64,000 nucleotides of DNA, from the NCBI RefSeq assembly GCF_000719335.1, contig NZ_JOGB01000013.1, positions 57,594 through 121,593 on the forward strand, written 5' to 3'. This document shows positions 8,188-19,697 of this stretch, one piece after another; position 1 is the stretch's first letter, and each line of letters begins with the position of its first letter. The translations under genes were made by a program, and so were the position numbers. The notes below the pieces were generated by a model that saw only the letters and a program-made list of their open reading frames with translations, had not been told where the DNA came from and made no database searches. Source of the stretch: Streptomyces sp. NRRL S-87 (lineage in GTDB: Bacteria; Actinomycetota; Actinomycetes; Streptomycetales; Streptomycetaceae).

Positions 8188-11100
8188 CGGGTGCCTCCTC
8201 GGCGGGGCGGGGGGAGCACGGCGGCGGTCCGGGGCCCGGTCCGGGCGGCCGGGAGCGTGGCCGCCGACGCGGGAGGCGGGCCGGCCGACGCGGGAGGCGG
8301 GTCGGCCGGCCGGCGGCCCGCGCCGGCCCGCTCCGCCCGCGGGGCGGTACGGCCGGTCGTACGGGCCCGGGCCGGGCGGTACGTCTCCGCGACGAGTTCG
8401 ACGGCGCGGCCCGGACGGGGCCGGCCCCCGAAGGAGGGCAGGGCCTCCTCGAGGACGACCCCGCGCGGGTGGCGGGCGAGCCAGCCGGCCAGGCAGCGCA
8501 GGTGGAGGGCGTTGCCCAGGTCCAGGCCCTGCGGCTTGGGCGCCCGCAGCCGCGTGACGAAGTCGTCGACCGCGTGCCCGGACGGGGCGGCCGGCGCCGG
8601 ATGCAGGAAGAGCTGCTCGGGCAGGTGGAGCAGGGCCCGCCAGCGGGCCACCGGCTCGGCCGGCACCTCGCCGTCCGCCGCCGAGAGGTCGGCGCGCAGC
8701 GCCTCGAGCACGCCCGCGTCGAGGTGCCAGCGGCGCCGGGCCAGCACCAGGTGCCGGTGGCGCAGCCGCGGTGTACGGACCACCCGGCCGCCCGGGGCGG
8801 CCACCGTGTGCCGGGGCAGCAGCGGGCTGAAGTCGACCACCCCCTCCGGATGGTCGGCGAGGAACGGCCCGAGGCGCCGCGGCAGCATGACCGGGGCGAG
8901 GAAGCCGAGGTAGAGGACGTCGATCGGGTCGCCGGACGAACGTACGCGGAAACGGAGTTGGTCGTCATCGGGATCGTGCACGAGCGCGACGTCGGTCTCG
9001 GCCAGGGAGGTCCAGCGGCGGTCCGGGCCGATCTCGTCGGCGAGCAGCAGCGGGTGGAGGTTGGCGTTGAACCCGCCCACCGGCCTGATCTGGGCCGCCC
9101 GGACCCCCTCGCCCAGCCCGTGCCGGATGCGGTCCGCGACCGCGGCGGCAGCGGCCGGGGGCAGGGCGTCGAGGAAGCGGCTGGTGAAGCGGCCCCAGCC
9201 GCCGTAGACGTGGTTGACGCACAACAGCCGCGCGTCGGGGTCCCGTTGGAGGAAGTAGGCGTAGTCGAGCGGGCGGGCCGCCGTCCAGTCGGGCAGCCGG
9301 GCGGCGAGGGCACGGACCTGGCCGGCGGGGAGCACGACCTCGTCGGCTGGGACGCCCGCCGGGTCGTCTCCCGGACGGGCGGCCGTGTGCGCGAGCGACA
9401 CGAACTCCTCGCGGAGCAACGCGAGTCCTCGTAGGTCCCCGGACAGGCCCGGGTCGTCGGACGGCCGGCCCGCGAGGCGGCCGGCGTCCTCCCAGGCCGC
9501 CGCCGTGTCGGCGCCGAAGTCCCAGGGGTCGCGGCAGGTGCCGCCGGGCCCGTAACGGGCGACGAACCGGTCGCGGGCGGCCCGGCGCATCACGTGCCCG
9601 AGGTCGAACAGTTCGGCGAGGGCGCTCAGTTCGGCGAGCGCGGCACGGTCGGCGGGGCCCGGGGGGTCGTACCCGGCCGGAAGGTGGTCCTGCTCCTCGT
9701 ACGGGGCCCCCGAGGTCCGCCGCCTCGTCGACGGCGGACCCGACGGGCGGGAGGCGGGCAGGAGCGCGGGGGCGGTGACGTCCTCGCTGAGGACCGTGAG
9801 CGGCGCCGCGTCCGCCGGGACGGGGCGGCCCGCCCCGGCGAGCAGTTCGTGCCAGCGGCGGGCCAGGGCCGCGAGGAGGGCGGGCCGCTCCGCGGCCGGG
9901 GCGGCGGTGAAGCCCCGGGTGTCGTGGGCCAGCCGGGCGACCCGCGCCGCCACCGGGGCGTCCTCGGGCCACTGGTGCAGCCAGTCGGCCAGGGCCTCCA
10001 GGGGCGTGGCGTGCTGCGGGTCGACGGGGTCGGCGGGCACCAGCAGCCCGGCCGCGGCGAGGCGGTCCACGAACCCCGCGACGGCCGGATCGTCCGCCGC
10101 ACGGCCCAGGCCGTCCGCGAGCCGGGCGGTCAGCGGGCCGAGCGGCAGGGGGCCCGTCTCCAGGGCGGCCGCGAGCGCCGCCAGCGCCGGACGGGCGGCG
10201 ACCTCGACCTCGTCCTCGCGGGTCACCAGGTACCGGCCGCCCGCGAACAGCGTCTCCGCCCGGGCGTACCGGGCCCGCCCGTCCACCACCCGGGCACTGC
10301 TCGTCAGCCGGTGCGGGACGGCGCGGCGCCGGCGCGGCTCGTCGAGCAGCGCCGCGGTGAGCGCGGCGACGAGGGCGCGGCTCTCCCGGACGGTGGCGAC
10401 GAGGGCGCGGCTCTCCCGGACGGTGGCGGCGAGGGGGACGGCCCCGGTCGGGGGCTGCGGGGGCCCGCCGGCGGCGGGCGGGCCGGCCGTCCAGCCGACG
10501 GCGGTGAACCACGACAGCGGACTGGTCTTCGTACCCGCCCGCAGAGCGTGCCGCAGGACGGCGGCCTCCTCCTTGCGGGCCCGCCGCCCGGTCCCGCCGT
10601 GGTCGGCCGCCCCGCCCGTCCTGGTGACGGCCCGCAGCAGGTCGGCGCTCGTGAGCGCGACGGCGCGGGTGAAGGCGGGCGAGCGGCAGAGTGCGGCGAG
10701 GGCGGCGCGCTCGGCGCCCAGGGCGGGCGGCACCGCGTCGGCGAGCTCGTCGAGCAGCCGGGCGCGCCGTTCGCGCAGGGCCAGCCAGTCGGCGAGCCGG
10801 GGAACCCGTACGGGCAGGTCGTCGAGCCGGTCGAGGAGCGCGGGGCGGGGCGTGCGGCCGTTGTGCAGGGCGCGGCGCAGCGGGAGGACCACCCGCCGGT
10901 GGAAGTCCTCGCCGTGGCCGGCGCGCGCGGCGAAGAGGTCGTCGGAGAGGGCGGCGCGCAGGGCGCCGTCCTCGGCGGCCAGGGCGGTGAGCCGGGCGAG
11001 CAGGGCCCGTACCGCGGCCGCGGGGGCCGTCTCGGCCGGGTACGGGAGGACGGTCGTACGGACCAGGGCGTGGCGCGCCGTCCGGTCACCGGCCTCGGGC

Positions 11101-11204
11101 GCGTCCCGCATGCCGGGGCCGTCGGGCGGGTCCGGCGCCGCGTGCGCCCCGGCCCCGGCGTGCGGGACGCGCCCGGGGATTCCGGTCGGGGCGGAGTGCG
11201 GCAT
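8184..11204 (-). CDS. lazB: LazB-type glutamyl-tRNA-dependent lantibiotic dehydratase (N-terminal half)
   Basis: A 1006-aa LanB-type glutamylation domain protein. In split thiopeptide dehydratases it transfers glutamate from glutamyl-tRNA to Ser/Thr of the precursor; the elimination step is supplied by LazF. Family features include VRTTVLPYPAE near the N-terminus, the helical segment LADWLALRERRARLLDELADAV, GTKTSPLSWFTAVGW and, late in the protein, RFTSRFLDALPP followed by FNANLHPLLLADEIGPDRRW. The start ATG at 11204 is preceded by GGGAG and follows lazA by 160 nt; the stop overlaps lazC (ATGA). A perfect 30-bp tandem duplication (10365-10424) repeats ten residues (TVRESRALVA). Substrate preference cannot be read from the sequence. 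Confidence 0.9.
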   Translation of the reverse strand: MPHSAPTGIPGRVPHAGAGAHAAPDPPDGPGMRDAPEAGDRTARHALVRTTVLPYPAETAPAAAVRALLARLTALAAEDGALRAALSDDLFAARAGHGEDFHRRVVLPLRRALHNGRTPRPALLDRLDDLPVRVPRLADWLALRERRARLLDELADAVPPALGAERAALAALCRSPAFTRAVALTSADLLRAVTRTGGAADHGGTGRRARKEEAAVLRHALRAGTKTSPLSWFTAVGWTAGPPAAGGPPQPPTGAVPLAATVRESRALVATVRESRALVAALTAALLDEPRRRRAVPHRLTSSARVVDGRARYARAETLFAGGRYLVTREDEVEVAARPALAALAAALETGPLPLGPLTARLADGLGRAADDPAVAGFVDRLAAAGLLVPADPVDPQHATPLEALADWLHQWPEDAPVAARVARLAHDTRGFTAAPAAERPALLAALARRWHELLAGAGRPVPADAAPLTVLSEDVTAPALLPASRPSGPPSTRRRTSGAPYEEQDHLPAGYDPPGPADRAALAELSALAELFDLGHVMRRAARDRFVARYGPGGTCRDPWDFGADTAAAWEDAGRLAGRPSDDPGLSGDLRGLALLREEFVSLAHTAARPGDDPAGVPADEVVLPAGQVRALAARLPDWTAARPLDYAYFLQRDPDARLLCVNHVYGGWGRFTSRFLDALPPAAAAAVADRIRHGLGEGVRAAQIRPVGGFNANLHPLLLADEIGPDRRWTSLAETDVALVHDPDDDQLRFRVRSSGDPIDVLYLGFLAPVMLPRRLGPFLADHPEGVVDFSPLLPRHTVAAPGGRVVRTPRLRHRHLVLARRRWHLDAGVLEALRADLSAADGEVPAEPVARWRALLHLPEQLFLHPAPAAPSGHAVDDFVTRLRAPKPQGLDLGNALHLRCLAGWLARHPRGVVLEEALPSFGGRPRPGRAVELVAETYRPARARTTGRTAPRAERAGAGRRPADPPPASAGPPPASAATLPAARTGPRTAAVLPPPRRGGTR

Positions 11205-11298
11205 GGCGGGCTCCCGGCGTACGGCTCGGAGGGACGGGCGGGTCGAGCACCGCGCACGAGCGGCCGGCAGGGCGGGGCGGTGGCGTCCGCGGCGCGGG

Positions 11299-11345
11299 GC
11301 CGTACGTCCGGCCGGGCCCCGGGGAGCCGCGGCCGGCCGTACGGC
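11299..11345 (-). terminator. Strong hairpin between lazA and lazB (putative attenuator)
   Basis: Twenty nucleotides after the lazA stop, the arms GCCGTACGTCCGGCC (11299-11313) and GGCCGGCCGTACGGC (11331-11345) form a 15-bp stem with one mismatch and a 17-nt GC-rich loop. No U-run follows on the minus strand. The position, between a RiPP precursor gene and its biosynthetic genes, fits a partial terminator or 3'-end stabiliser that yields more precursor mRNA than enzyme mRNA. That role is inference. Confidence 0.5.
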
Positions 11346-11364
11346 GGTGTCGGCGGCGCGACGG

Positions 11365-11568
11365 TCAGAGGACCTCGGGGGTGGTCACGTGGGGCTGGGC
11401 GCACGACGACGAGGCCTGGCACGAACAGGAGCCCCACGAGGCGCCGTTCTCGGGCAGCGCCGCTGTGTCGCGCAGCGAGGTCACGGTCAGGTCGGTGAGG
11501 TCCAGGTCGGCGTCCAGGTCGAGGTCCTGGAGCTCCAGGGGGTCCTGCGGGTTCGGGGTACGGGACAT
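11365..11568 (-). CDS. lazA: Lactazole-type thiopeptide precursor peptide LazA (67 aa)
   Basis: Precursor of a ribosomal thiopeptide. The leader is acidic with repeated Asp-Leu pairs and ends TVTSLRDTAALPENGA. The core starts at Ser44 with ring-forming part SWGSCSCQASSSC, then continues AQPHVTTPEVL. From memory of lactazole, this ring part is identical to its core, whose Ser1 and Ser12 form the pyridine; here these would be Ser44 and Ser55. Cys48, Cys50 and Cys56 would become thiazoles and Ser54 an oxazole. The tail differs from lactazole, which I recall as AQPQDM. Start ATG 11568 has Shine-Dalgarno AGGGAG six nt upstream; an upstream in-frame ATG at 11640 gives only an Arg/Pro-rich extension. 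The gene lies first in the operon, before lazB. Confidence 0.93.
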   Translation of the reverse strand: MSRTPNPQDPLELQDLDLDADLDLTDLTVTSLRDTAALPENGASWGSCSCQASSSCAQPHVTTPEVL

Positions 11569-11575
11569 GGCGAAC

Positions 11576-11589
11576 TCCCTTCGGAGGGA
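11576..11589 (-). promoter_or_regulatory. Hairpin enclosing the lazA Shine-Dalgarno site
   Basis: In the lazA leader RNA the sequence UCCCU-CCGA-AGGGA can form a 5-bp hairpin whose 3' arm is the Shine-Dalgarno element (AGGGAG, 6 nt before the ATG). The stem is short, so any control of ribosome access is speculative. Confidence 0.3.
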
Positions 11590-11630
11590 AGGCGGAGGTC
11601 GGGGACGGGCCGCTCGGAGGGGCGGCGCGG

Positions 11631-11654
11631 GACATGCCACGGAAGGGGCATGTC
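11631..11654. promoter_or_regulatory. Perfect 8-bp inverted repeat upstream of lazA (candidate operator)
   Basis: GACATGCC (11631-11638) and GGCATGTC (11647-11654) form a perfect dyad with an 8-nt spacer, 63-86 nt upstream of the lazA start. The half-sites are AT-richer than the surroundings. This suits a dimeric regulator or a 5'-UTR hairpin. No regulator gene is adjacent, so the binding protein is unknown. Confidence 0.4.
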
Positions 11655-14308
<2,654 letters not shown>

Positions 14309-14325
14309 GCCACGGCGTGAACCCC

Positions 14326-14359
14326 GCCGCCCCGGCCGGACCCTTCCGGCCGGGGCGGC
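14326..14359 (+). terminator. Terminator hairpin after icd
   Basis: Perfect 14-bp stem, GCCGCCCCGGCCGG pairing with CCGGCCGGGGCGGC, around a 6-nt loop, beginning 18 nt after the icd stop. No U-tract follows, which is usual for Streptomyces terminators. Confidence 0.7.
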
Positions 14360-14525
14360 CCCGTCTCCGGGTCCCGGGGATCCGGGCGGCCCCACCTCCC
14401 GGATTCCCGGCCCGCGCCCGTATCCGGCACCCACCCGCATAACCGGACATGCCGTCCGATTGCGCAGGTGGCGGGCGGGTTGGGGCCGCCGCGAAGAGGG
14501 CAAGGTCACACGGCTTGCCTCTCCT

Positions 14526-14538
14526 GGCACTGAGTGCC
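14526..14538. promoter_or_regulatory. Palindrome GGCACTGAGTGCC in the mutA promoter region
   Basis: A perfect 5-bp dyad around TGA, 21 nt before the mutA start and 13 nt before a TAGCAT sequence that could be a -10 element. The half-sites resemble those of the HrcA CIRCE element but lack its 9-bp spacer, so I do not call it CIRCE. Confidence 0.25.
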
Positions 14539-14558
14539 TCTCCCCTAGCATCCTCGGC

Positions 14559-16406
14559 ATGACGGTTCTCCCCGATGACGGGCTCTCGCTCGCAGCCGAG
14601 TTCCCGGACACCACCCACGAGGAGTGGCAGCGCCTGGTGGAAGGCGTGCTGCGCAAGTCGGGCAAGGACGTGTCCGGCGACGCCGCCGAGCAGGCGCTCT
14701 CGACCGCCCTCGACGACGGCCTGCGGGCACGCCCGCTGTACACGCCCCGGGACGCGGCCCCCGCCACCGGCCTCCCCGGCTTCGCGCCCTTCGTGCGCGG
14801 CTCCCGCCCCACCGGCGGCTGGGACGTGCGCCAGCGCCACGACCGGCCCGGGGCCGAGGCCGCCAACGAGGCGGTGCTCACCGACCTGGAGAACGGCGTC
14901 ACCTCCCTCTGGCTCACCCTCGGCGACGCCGGCCTCCCGGTCTCCGGCCTGGCCCGCGCCCTCGACGGCGTCTACCTCGACCTCGCCCCCGTGGTCCTCG
15001 ACGCCGGCGCCGAAACGGACTCCGCCGCACGGGAGTTGCTGCGCCTCTACGACGAGCGCGCGGTGGCCCGCGACGCCGCCCGCGGCAACCTCGGCGCCGA
15101 CCCGCTCGGCCTGGCCGCCCGTACCGGCGCGGCCGCCGACCTCACCGGGGCCGCCGAGCTGGCCCGGCTCTGCGACGCCGACTACCCCGGCCTGCGCGCC
15201 CTGACCGTCGACGCCCTGCCGTACCACGAGGCCGGCGCCTCCGCCGCCCAGGAACTGGGCGCCTCCCTGGCCACCGGCGTCGCCTACCTGCGGGCCCTCG
15301 CCGACGCCGGGCTGTCCGTCGAAGCGGCCCTGCGCCAGCTCGAGTTCCGCTACTCGGCGACCGCCGACCAGTTCCTCACCACCGCCAAGTTCCGCGCCGC
15401 CCGCCGGCTGTGGGCGCGGGTCGCCGAGGCCTGCGGCGTCCGCACCGGGGACGCCGGCGCGCAGCGCCAGCACGCGGTCACCTCGCCGGTGATGATGACC
15501 CGCCGCGACCCGTACGTGAACATGTTGCGCACCACCATCGCCACCCTCGCCGCCGGCGTCGGCGGCGCGGACGCGGTCACCGTGCTGCCCTTCGACCACG
15601 AGCAGGGCCTGCCGGACGCGTTCGCGCGGCGCATCGCCCGCAACACCTCCTCGATCCTCCTGGAGGAGTCGCACCTCGGACGGGTCGCCGACCCGGCCGG
15701 CGGCTCCTGGTACGTCGAGCGCCTCACCGTCGAACTCGCGGACGCCGCCTGGGAGTTCTTCCAGGAACTGGAGGCCGCCGGCGGCCAGTCCGCCGCGCTC
15801 GCCGACGGCCTGGTCGGCGACCGCATCGCCGCCACCTGGGCCGCCCGCACCCGGCGCCTGGCCACCCGCCGCGAGCCCGTCACCGGCGTCAGCGAGTTCC
15901 CGAACCTGGGTGAGAAGCCCGTCGAGCGCGAGGCGGCTCCCGCCCCGCTCACCGGCGGCCTGCCCCGGGTCCGCCGCGACGAGGCGTACGAGGCGCTGCG
16001 CGCCCGCTCGGACGCGCACCTGGCCGCCACCGGCGGCCGCCCGAAGGTGTTCATCGCCGCCCTCGGCTCCGCCGCGGCCCACACCGCCCGCGTCACCTTC
16101 GCCGCGAACCTCTTCCAGGCCGGCGGCATCGAACCGGTCCACACCCCGGTGACGGTGGACGCGGCCACCGCGGCCGAGGCCTTCGAGGCCAGCGGCGCGA
16201 CCATCGCCTGCCTGTGCTCCTCCGACGCGCTGTACGAGGAGCAGGCCGCCGACGTGGCCGCGGCCCTCCAGGGCGCCGGCGCCGACCAGGTCCTCCTCGC
16301 CGGCCGGTCCGGCGAGCACCCCGGCGTCGACGCGTACGTGTTCGCCGGCTGCGACGCCGTGGCCGTCCTGACCTCCATCCTCGACCGCACGGGAGTGGCG
16401 GCATGA
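14559..16406 (+). CDS. mutA: Methylmalonyl-CoA mutase, small (beta) subunit
   Basis: Partner subunit of coenzyme-B12-dependent methylmalonyl-CoA mutase, which interconverts (R)-methylmalonyl-CoA and succinyl-CoA. It links propionyl-CoA metabolism with the TCA cycle and supplies polyketide extender units. The protein is 615 aa, like other actinomycete small subunits. It has the mutase barrel region ([23 protein letters not shown], a divergent [10 protein letters not shown]) and a C-terminal B12-like domain ([33 protein letters not shown]). That domain lacks the DxHxxG histidine, so it should not bind cobalamin itself. ATG at 14559 is chosen at the conserved start. The stop overlaps the mutB start (ATGA), so the subunits are translationally coupled; meaB follows. 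Confidence 0.95.
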   Translation: MTVLPDDGLSLAAEFPDTTHEEWQRLVEGVLRKSGKDVSGDAAEQALSTALDDGLRARPLYTPRDAAPATGLPGFAPFVRGSRPTGGWDVRQRHDRPGAEAANEAVLTDLENGVTSLWLTLGDAGLPVSGLARALDGVYLDLAPVVLDAGAETDSAARELLRLYDERAVARDAARGNLGADPLGLAARTGAAADLTGAAELARLCDADYPGLRALTVDALPYHEAGASAAQELGASLATGVAYLRALADAGLSVEAALRQLEFRYSATADQFLTTAKFRAARRLWARVAEACGVRTGDAGAQRQHAVTSPVMMTRRDPYVNMLRTTIATLAAGVGGADAVTVLPFDHEQGLPDAFARRIARNTSSILLEESHLGRVADPAGGSWYVERLTVELADAAWEFFQELEAAGGQSAALADGLVGDRIAATWAARTRRLATRREPVTGVSEFPNLGEKPVEREAAPAPLTGGLPRVRRDEAYEALRARSDAHLAATGGRPKVFIAALGSAAAHTARVTFAANLFQAGGIEPVHTPVTVDAATAAEAFEASGATIACLCSSDALYEEQAADVAAALQGAGADQVLLAGRSGEHPGVDAYVFAGCDAVAVLTSILDRTGVAA

Positions 16407-18619
16407 CGATCCCCGACTTCTCGCAGGTCCCCCTCGGACCGTCGGCACCCGCCGAGGCCACCGAGGAGCAGTGGTCCGCCGCCGTCAAGGAGGCCACCGG
16501 GTCCAGCGCCTCCGACCTGCTGTGGGAGACCCCCGAGGGCATCGGCGTCAAGCCGCTGTACACCGGCCGCGACCTCGAAGGCCTCGACTTCCTCGGCACG
16601 TACCCGGGCGCGGCGCCGTTCCTGCGCGGCCCGTACCCGACCATGTACGTCAACCAGCCGTGGACCATCCGCCAGTACGCGGGCTTCTCCACGGCCGAGG
16701 AGTCCAACGCCTTCTACCGCCGCAACCTCGCGGCCGGCCAGAAGGGCCTCTCGGTCGCCTTCGACCTGCCCACGCACCGCGGGTACGACAGCGACCACCC
16801 GCGCGTCACCGGCGACGTCGGCATGGCGGGCGTGGCGATCGACTCCATCTACGACATGCGCCAGCTCTTCGACGGCATCCCGCTCGACAAGATGACCGTG
16901 TCGATGACGATGAACGGCGCGGTGCTGCCGATCCTCGCGCTCTACATCGTCGCCGCCGAGGAGCAGGGCGTACCGCCGGAGAAGCTGGCCGGGACCATCC
17001 AGAACGACATCCTCAAGGAGTTCATGGTCCGCAACACCTACATCTATCCGCCCCGGCCCTCGATGCGGATCATCTCCGACATCTTCGCGTACACCTCGCA
17101 GAAGATGCCGCGCTACAACTCCATCTCCATCTCCGGCTACCACATCCAGGAAGCCGGCGCCACGGCCGACCTGGAGCTGGCCTACACCCTCGCCGACGGC
17201 GTCGAGTACCTGCGCGCCGGCCGCGAGGCGGGTCTGGACGTCGACGCGTTCGCACCCCGGCTGTCCTTCTTCTGGGCCATCGGCATGAACTTCTTCATGG
17301 AGGTGGCCAAGCTCCGCGCCGCCCGCCTCCTGTGGGCCAAGCTGGTGCGGCAGTTCGACCCGAAGAACCCCAAGTCCCTGTCACTGCGCACCCATTCGCA
17401 GACCTCCGGCTGGTCCCTGACCGCGCAGGACGTGTTCAACAACGTCACCCGCACCTGCGTCGAGGCCATGGCCGCCACCCAGGGCCACACCCAGTCGCTG
17501 CACACCAACGCCCTCGACGAGGCCCTCGCGCTGCCCACGGACTTCTCCGCGCGCATCGCCCGCAACACCCAGCTCGTCCTCCAGCAGGAGTCCGGCACCT
17601 GCCGCGTCATCGACCCGTGGGGCGGCAGCGCGTACGTCGAGAAGCTCACGTACGACCTGGCCCGCCGCGCCTGGCAGCACATCCAGGAGGTCGAGGCGGC
17701 CGGCGGCATGGCCCAGGCCATCGACGCCGGCATCCCGAAGCTGCGCGTCGAGGAGGCCGCCGCCCGCACCCAGGCGCGGATCGACTCCGGCCGGCAGCCG
17801 GTGATCGGCGTCAACAAGTACCGCGTCGAGAACGACGAGCAGATCGAGGTCCTCAAGGTCGACAACTCCTCGGTGCGCGCGCAGCAGATCGCCAAGCTGC
17901 GCCGGCTGCGCGAGGAGCGCGACGAGCGGGCCTGCCAGGACGCGCTGCACGCCCTCACCGAGGCCGCCGGCCGCGGCTCCGGCACGGGCATGGAGGGCAA
18001 CCTGCTCGCGCTCGCCGTCGACGCGGCCCGCGCCAAGGCCACCGTCGGTGAGATCTCCGACGCCCTGGAGAAGGTGTACGGCCGCCACGCCAGTCAGATC
18101 CGTACGATCTCCGGCGTGTACCGCAACGAGGCAGGGGAGTCGCCGCACGTGGACCGCACCCGCGCCCTGGTCGACCGCTTCGAGGAGGCCGAGGGCCGCC
18201 GCCCGCGCATCCTCGTCGCGAAGATGGGCCAGGACGGACACGACCGGGGCCAGAAGGTCATCGCCACCGGCTTCGCCGACCTCGGCTTCGACGTCGACGT
18301 CGGCCCGCTCTTCCAGACGCCGGCGGAGGTGGCCCGCCAGGCGGTCGAGGCGGACGTGCACATCGTGGGCGTCTCGTCGCTGGCCGCCGGCCACCTGACC
18401 CTCGTACCGGCGCTCCGCGAGGAGCTGGCCGCCGAGGGCCGCGAGGACATCATGGTCGTCGTCGGCGGGGTCATCCCCCCGCAGGACGTCCCGATCCTGC
18501 GGGAGATGGGCGCCGCCGAGGTGTTCCTGCCCGGCACGGTGATCCCGGACGCGGCGTACGACCTGGTCGTGCGCCTCGGTGCGGAGCTGGGCCACACCGG
18601 CCTGGCCGAGACGGAGTAG
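16403..18619 (+). CDS. mutB: Methylmalonyl-CoA mutase, large (alpha) subunit
   Basis: Catalytic, cobalamin-binding subunit, 738 aa. The barrel begins after [20 protein letters not shown] and carries the substrate-site signature [20 protein letters not shown] plus [16 protein letters not shown]. The C-terminal B12 domain has the base-off/His-on motif DGHDRG (Asp611-x-His613-x-x-Gly616) and downstream [15 protein letters not shown] and [11 protein letters not shown]. The start ATG overlaps the mutA stop. The gene is complete and is followed 9 nt later by the chaperone GTPase meaB, the standard arrangement in actinomycetes. Assignment is secure from the full-length motif set. Confidence 0.97.
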   Translation: MTIPDFSQVPLGPSAPAEATEEQWSAAVKEATGSSASDLLWETPEGIGVKPLYTGRDLEGLDFLGTYPGAAPFLRGPYPTMYVNQPWTIRQYAGFSTAEESNAFYRRNLAAGQKGLSVAFDLPTHRGYDSDHPRVTGDVGMAGVAIDSIYDMRQLFDGIPLDKMTVSMTMNGAVLPILALYIVAAEEQGVPPEKLAGTIQNDILKEFMVRNTYIYPPRPSMRIISDIFAYTSQKMPRYNSISISGYHIQEAGATADLELAYTLADGVEYLRAGREAGLDVDAFAPRLSFFWAIGMNFFMEVAKLRAARLLWAKLVRQFDPKNPKSLSLRTHSQTSGWSLTAQDVFNNVTRTCVEAMAATQGHTQSLHTNALDEALALPTDFSARIARNTQLVLQQESGTCRVIDPWGGSAYVEKLTYDLARRAWQHIQEVEAAGGMAQAIDAGIPKLRVEEAAARTQARIDSGRQPVIGVNKYRVENDEQIEVLKVDNSSVRAQQIAKLRRLREERDERACQDALHALTEAAGRGSGTGMEGNLLALAVDAARAKATVGEISDALEKVYGRHASQIRTISGVYRNEAGESPHVDRTRALVDRFEEAEGRRPRILVAKMGQDGHDRGQKVIATGFADLGFDVDVGPLFQTPAEVARQAVEADVHIVGVSSLAAGHLTLVPALREELAAEGREDIMVVVGGVIPPQDVPILREMGAAEVFLPGTVIPDAAYDLVVRLGAELGHTGLAETE

Positions 18620-18628
18620 CCGGGGACC

Positions 18629-19609
18629 GTGGCCATCGACCTCGACAGCTACGTCAAGGGCGTGCTCGACGGGAAGCGGGCCTTCGTGGCCCGCGCCATC
18701 ACCCTCGTCGAGTCCACCCGACCCGACCACCGGGCCCTGGCCCAGCGGCTCCTGACGGAGCTGCTGCCGCACACCGGCCGGGCCCGGCGGATCGGCATCA
18801 GCGGCGTGCCCGGCGTCGGCAAGTCGACGTTCATCGACGCCTTCGGCACCCTGCTGACCGGGCTCGGCCACCGGGTCGCCGTGCTCGCCGTGGACCCGTC
18901 CTCCACCCGCACCGGCGGTTCCATCCTCGGCGACAAGACCCGGATGGAGCGGCTCGCCGTCGACCCGGCGGCCTTCGTCCGGCCCTCGCCGAGCGCGGGA
19001 ACCCTCGGCGGCGTCGCCAAGGCCACCCGCGAGTCCATGGTGGTGATGGAGGCGGCCGGCTACGACGTGGTCCTCGTCGAGACCGTCGGCGTGGGCCAGT
19101 CGGAGACCACCGTCGCCAACATGGTGGACTCCTTCCTGCTGCTCACCCTCGCACGCACGGGCGACCAGCTCCAGGGCATCAAGAAGGGCGTCCTGGAACT
19201 GGCCGACGTCATCGCCGTCAACAAGGCCGACGGCCCGCACGAGCGCGACGCCAGGGCCGCCGCCCGCGAACTGTCGGGCGCCCTGCGGCTGATGCACCCC
19301 GCCGACGCGGCCTGGACCCCGCCCGTGCTCAGCTGCAGCGCCCGCGAGTCCGCCGGGCTGGACACGGTGTGGGACCGGCTGGAGCAGCACCGCTCCGTGC
19401 TCGACGCGGGCGGCCGGCTGGCGGCGAAGCGGCGCGAGCAGCAGGTGGACTGGGCCTGGGCCATGGTCCACGACGAACTGCTCGGCCGGCTGCGCGCCCA
19501 CCCGGAGGTCCGCACCCTCGCCCCGGAGCTGGAACAGCGCGTCCGCGAGGGCCGGTTGACGCCGACCATGGCGGCCGAGTCGATCCTGGCGGCCTTCGGC
19601 GGCGCCTGA
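18629..19609 (+). CDS. meaB: MeaB, methylmalonyl-CoA mutase-associated GTPase
   Basis: P-loop G3E GTPase (326 aa) that gates adenosylcobalamin loading and protects the mutase from inactivation. Walker A is GVPGVGKS (residues 59-66), followed by VLAVDPSSTRTGGSILGDKTRM with the switch region and VLVETVGVGQSE; the base-recognition motif is NKAD. Length and the C-terminal helical dimerisation arm (RREQQVDWAWAMVHDEL) match MeaB. The start is GTG at 18629, with GGAG overlapping the mutB end; the spacing of 9 nt indicates co-transcription with mutAB. It is convergent with the sirtuin gene. Confidence 0.95.
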   Translation: MAIDLDSYVKGVLDGKRAFVARAITLVESTRPDHRALAQRLLTELLPHTGRARRIGISGVPGVGKSTFIDAFGTLLTGLGHRVAVLAVDPSSTRTGGSILGDKTRMERLAVDPAAFVRPSPSAGTLGGVAKATRESMVVMEAAGYDVVLVETVGVGQSETTVANMVDSFLLLTLARTGDQLQGIKKGVLELADVIAVNKADGPHERDARAAARELSGALRLMHPADAAWTPPVLSCSARESAGLDTVWDRLEQHRSVLDAGGRLAAKRREQQVDWAWAMVHDELLGRLRAHPEVRTLAPELEQRVREGRLTPTMAAESILAAFGGA

Positions 19610-19697
19610 TCACCGAAGGCCCCGGCCCGGTCCGTGGCGCCCCCGCCGCCTCGGTCCCACGACCCGAGGGAGTTGCCGTCCCGTCCCCGCCCCGTCC

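Noticed and set aside
14360..14558. Cobalamin riboswitch before mutA, or before cobF
   Set aside because: I looked for the conserved B12-box-type elements and found none in either upstream region.
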